Origin: Candidatus Enterousia avistercoris
Lineage (GTDB): Bacteria; Pseudomonadota; Alphaproteobacteria; Rs-D84
Length of the DNA stretch: 15,150 nucleotides
Assembly: GCA_017694255.1 (NCBI GenBank)
Contig: JADINC010000040.1
Span: forward strand, 1-15,150
Direction: 5' to 3'
Shown here piece by piece: positions 14,067-15,150 of this stretch (its first letter is position 1; each line of letters begins with the position of its first letter). The notes under the pieces were generated by a model. The model worked only from the letters and a program-made list of their open reading frames with translations. It was not told the origin of the DNA and ran no database searches. The position numbers and the translations under genes are program-made.

Positions 14067-14591
14067 TTGTTGTTATATGGGGGGGGGGATTTATGTCTGG
14101 CAGGAATAATATTTGGGTATTTTGTTGGAATACTGTTGTTCTTGATAATTATTCCCGGGGCGATGTATGGCGTTGCGGTTAATTTTGTTATGCCCATAAA
14201 TTTATTGGTGTGTTGCGTACTGGGGGTGTTGTTGGCAGTATTGGGCATGGTTTTTATGATTTGGTCAAATGTTGATATGGTCAGAATTGGTCGCGGATGT
14301 CCAACAGATGGATTTAATATCGCATTGGGCGAACGCACCAAGAAACTGATTGTCAGTGGACCATACCGGTATACACGAAATCCGATGTTGTTTGGTACAT
14401 TTGTTTTCTATGTTGGATTGGCGTTGTTGTTTAATTCATATTCTGCGTTGGTTGTGCCGATTGTATTTATTTCGTACATGGTGTGGCATGTAAAAAAATT
14501 TGAAGAACCCAGATTGTATAACGATTTCAAAGACGAATATATTAGATATAAAAACACCACCCCATTGTTGTTTCCAAAATTGAAAAAATAA
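14067..14591 (+). CDS. Isoprenylcysteine/phospholipid methyltransferase-like membrane protein with a G10 tract at its start
   Basis: 174 residues if read from TTG 14067. The C-terminal half carries the ICMT/PEMT family signature: SGPYRYTRNPMLFG (97-110), two membrane segments (about 108-141), then KKFEEPRLYNDFKDEYIRYKNTTP (143-166), the E-x8-F-x2-EY element of the SAM site. The N-terminal half has two or three more membrane spans (about 11-32 and 41-66). Such enzymes methylate lipids or prenylated or other substrates at the membrane; the substrate here is unknown. The start is unclear. Codons 5-8 contain ten consecutive G. TTG 14067 lies 6 bases after the upstream stop with no ribosome binding site. 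ATG 14077 is out of frame at ten G but in frame at eight or eleven. ATG 14093 is in a third frame and gives only 29 residues. Translation coupling to the upstream gene is likely. Confidence 0.8.
   Translation: MLLYGGGDLCLAGIIFGYFVGILLFLIIIPGAMYGVAVNFVMPINLLVCCVLGVLLAVLGMVFMIWSNVDMVRIGRGCPTDGFNIALGERTKKLIVSGPYRYTRNPMLFGTFVFYVGLALLFNSYSALVVPIVFISYMVWHVKKFEEPRLYNDFKDEYIRYKNTTPLLFPKLKK
14079..14088 (+). repeat. Homopolymeric G10 tract
   Basis: Ten consecutive G inside the first codons of the membrane methyltransferase gene. Poly-G tracts of this length are known contingency loci in several host-associated bacteria; a length error in the assembly is also possible. Confidence 0.85.
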
Positions 14592-14615
14592 AACCCGACG
14601 CCAGGTCGGTTTTTT
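14592..14615. terminator. Terminator between the methyltransferase and GIY-YIG genes
   Basis: CCGAC (14595-14599) pairs with GTCGG (14605-14609) around GCCAG, with A-rich sequence before it and six T after it. The reverse GIY-YIG ORF ends on its right edge, so it probably serves both genes. The stem is short. Confidence 0.6.
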
Positions 14616-14862
14616 ATTGTTGCCATAATCGTTTGTTGGCAAAGGCTTGACCAGAACCGCTTTTTAGGTACATCTCAAAATTTTTTGCCGATGTTTCATC
14701 TGAAAAAGCAATGTAAGTTATTAATTTCCATGGTTTGAATTTTGCCGTATGTTTGGAATATCCAGCATTATGGTCCGCCAGCCGCTGTTTCAAATCTGTG
14801 GAATAGCCAACATATCTTTGATTTGGAAATTTTTCAGATTGTATAAGATAAACATAAAACAT
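14614..14862 (-). CDS. Stand-alone GIY-YIG domain protein
   Basis: 82 residues, the length of the small UPF0213-type GIY-YIG proteins. It begins YVYLIQS, matching the GIY position (here VYL), and continues QRYVGYSTDLKQRLADHN, matching the YIG element (here YVG) and the following catalytic Arg (in DLKQRL). EMYLKSG (residues 63-69) supplies the catalytic Glu region. These proteins are small nucleases or nuclease relatives, often present in many copies per genome; the cellular role is unclear. The ATG at 14862 is only about 5 bases after the expected transcription start from a TATAAT (14879-14874), so the message may be nearly leaderless. The 5' side is flanked by an unusual GC-rich structured block. 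Confidence 0.85.
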   Translation of the reverse strand: MFYVYLIQSEKFPNQRYVGYSTDLKQRLADHNAGYSKHTAKFKPWKLITYIAFSDETSAKNFEMYLKSGSGQAFANKRLWQQ

Positions 14863-14873
14863 ATGAAAATATT

Positions 14874-14879
14874 ATTATA
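14874..14879 (-). promoter_or_regulatory. -10 box of the GIY-YIG gene
   Basis: TATAAT on the reverse strand (14879-14874), ending 11 bases before the ATG. It lies at the edge of the GC-rich hairpin block. No clear -35 is seen. Confidence 0.35.
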
Positions 14880-14883
14880 TTCA

Positions 14884-15126
14884 GCCACACTTCGTCAAGA
14901 CTTCGTGTGGCACTCCTTTGCCTGTGCGGCTCGTCTGGCGTGTGGCGCAGCCACCCGAAGCCTCGCCGAGGCGAAGGGTGGTGCGGGCGAAGGGAATGTA
15001 TAATTCCCTGCCGAAATCAATCCAATCGTAGGATATACTCTTGGTGATTTCGGCGGGTCCCTTTCACTGCGCGCAAATGCGCTACGTTCCGAACCCTCTG
15101 TGTCGGGTTCTATTCCGTCGCCGACA
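14884..15126. other. GC-rich, hairpin-dense non-coding block of unknown nature
   Basis: The block is visibly richer in GC than its surroundings and packed with inverted repeats: 14884-14890/14905-14911 (7 bp), 14942-14946/14950-14954 (5 bp), 14951-14956/14976-14981 (6 bp) enclosing 14960-14964/14968-14972 with a symmetric GAA/GAA internal loop, 14991-14997/15003-15009 (7 bp), 15010-15019/15045-15054 (10 bp, with an inner ATCC/GGAT arm), 15071-15074/15079-15082, 15091-15096/15105-15110 (6 bp) and 15101-15106/15121-15126 (6 bp). Both strands contain ORFs here, but their translations look like low-complexity shadows. It may be a dispersed intergenic repeat or a structured RNA. It may continue beyond the window edge. 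Confidence 0.5.
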
Positions 15127-15150
15127 AAGCCAAAAAACAAAAGCCAACAC

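Noticed and set aside
14981..14999. Possible tRNA on the reverse strand (sequence ending GCCCGCACCA)
   Set aside because: No T-loop (TTCRANY) precedes it and no matching 5' acceptor strand is present. The preceding bases form an ordinary 7-bp hairpin.
14895..15140. Reverse ORF of 81 residues, and a forward ORF ending at 15003, in the GC-rich block
   Set aside because: The translations are low complexity and follow the hairpins. No ribosome binding site or domain is visible. They could be continued outside the window, so the rejection is moderate.
1..15150. CRISPR array, transposase, integrase or known defence system
   Set aside because: No regularly spaced direct repeats and no recognisable mobile-element or defence protein were found on reading both strands, apart from the small GIY-YIG ORF.

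Overview
The window looks like chromosome from a moderately AT-rich alphaproteobacterium. The cysteine-rich secreted proteins, compact convergent gene pairs and recognisable alphaproteobacterial housekeeping genes suggest an uncultured, host-associated (gut-type) lineage. That placement is from recall of protein style, not from a search. The standard bacterial code applies: TGA is used as a stop and Trp is TGG.

Left part (1-4560): the 3' end of an unrecognised helical protein gene is followed by a two-gene operon with a 4-base ATGA overlap. The operon encodes two exported proteins: an 838-residue protein with a long Arg/Ser/Ala-rich disordered N-terminus, and a 408-residue cysteine-rich protein. 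The second ends in an exact 14-bp tandem duplication that appears to cut off its last ten residues. A reverse-strand cysteine-containing ORF that looks like a gene remnant lies between it and a bidirectional terminator.

Middle (4580-11395): housekeeping genes. tadA (tRNA wobble deaminase) and rsmD (16S rRNA methyltransferase) are divergent and almost touch. They are followed by rplY (ribosomal protein L25/CTC), dnaK with a sigma70/heat-shock-like promoter, a small unknown reverse gene, and secA. These serve translation, folding and export.

Right part (11427-15150): a reverse-strand 6-phosphofructokinase homologue has two substitutions in its nucleotide/catalytic loops. A likely three-gene envelope operon follows: a single-pass LysM protein, a small coiled-coil protein, and an isoprenylcysteine-methyltransferase-like membrane protein whose first codons contain a run of ten G. 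A stand-alone GIY-YIG ORF comes next, then a GC-rich block of nested hairpins that reaches the window edge and does not read like a gene.

No CRISPR array, tRNA, rRNA, transposase or defence system was found. The best leads are the two possible slippage sites (the 14-bp duplication and the G10 tract), the codon-usage change within the 838-residue protein, the altered phosphofructokinase, and the structured block beside the GIY-YIG ORF.
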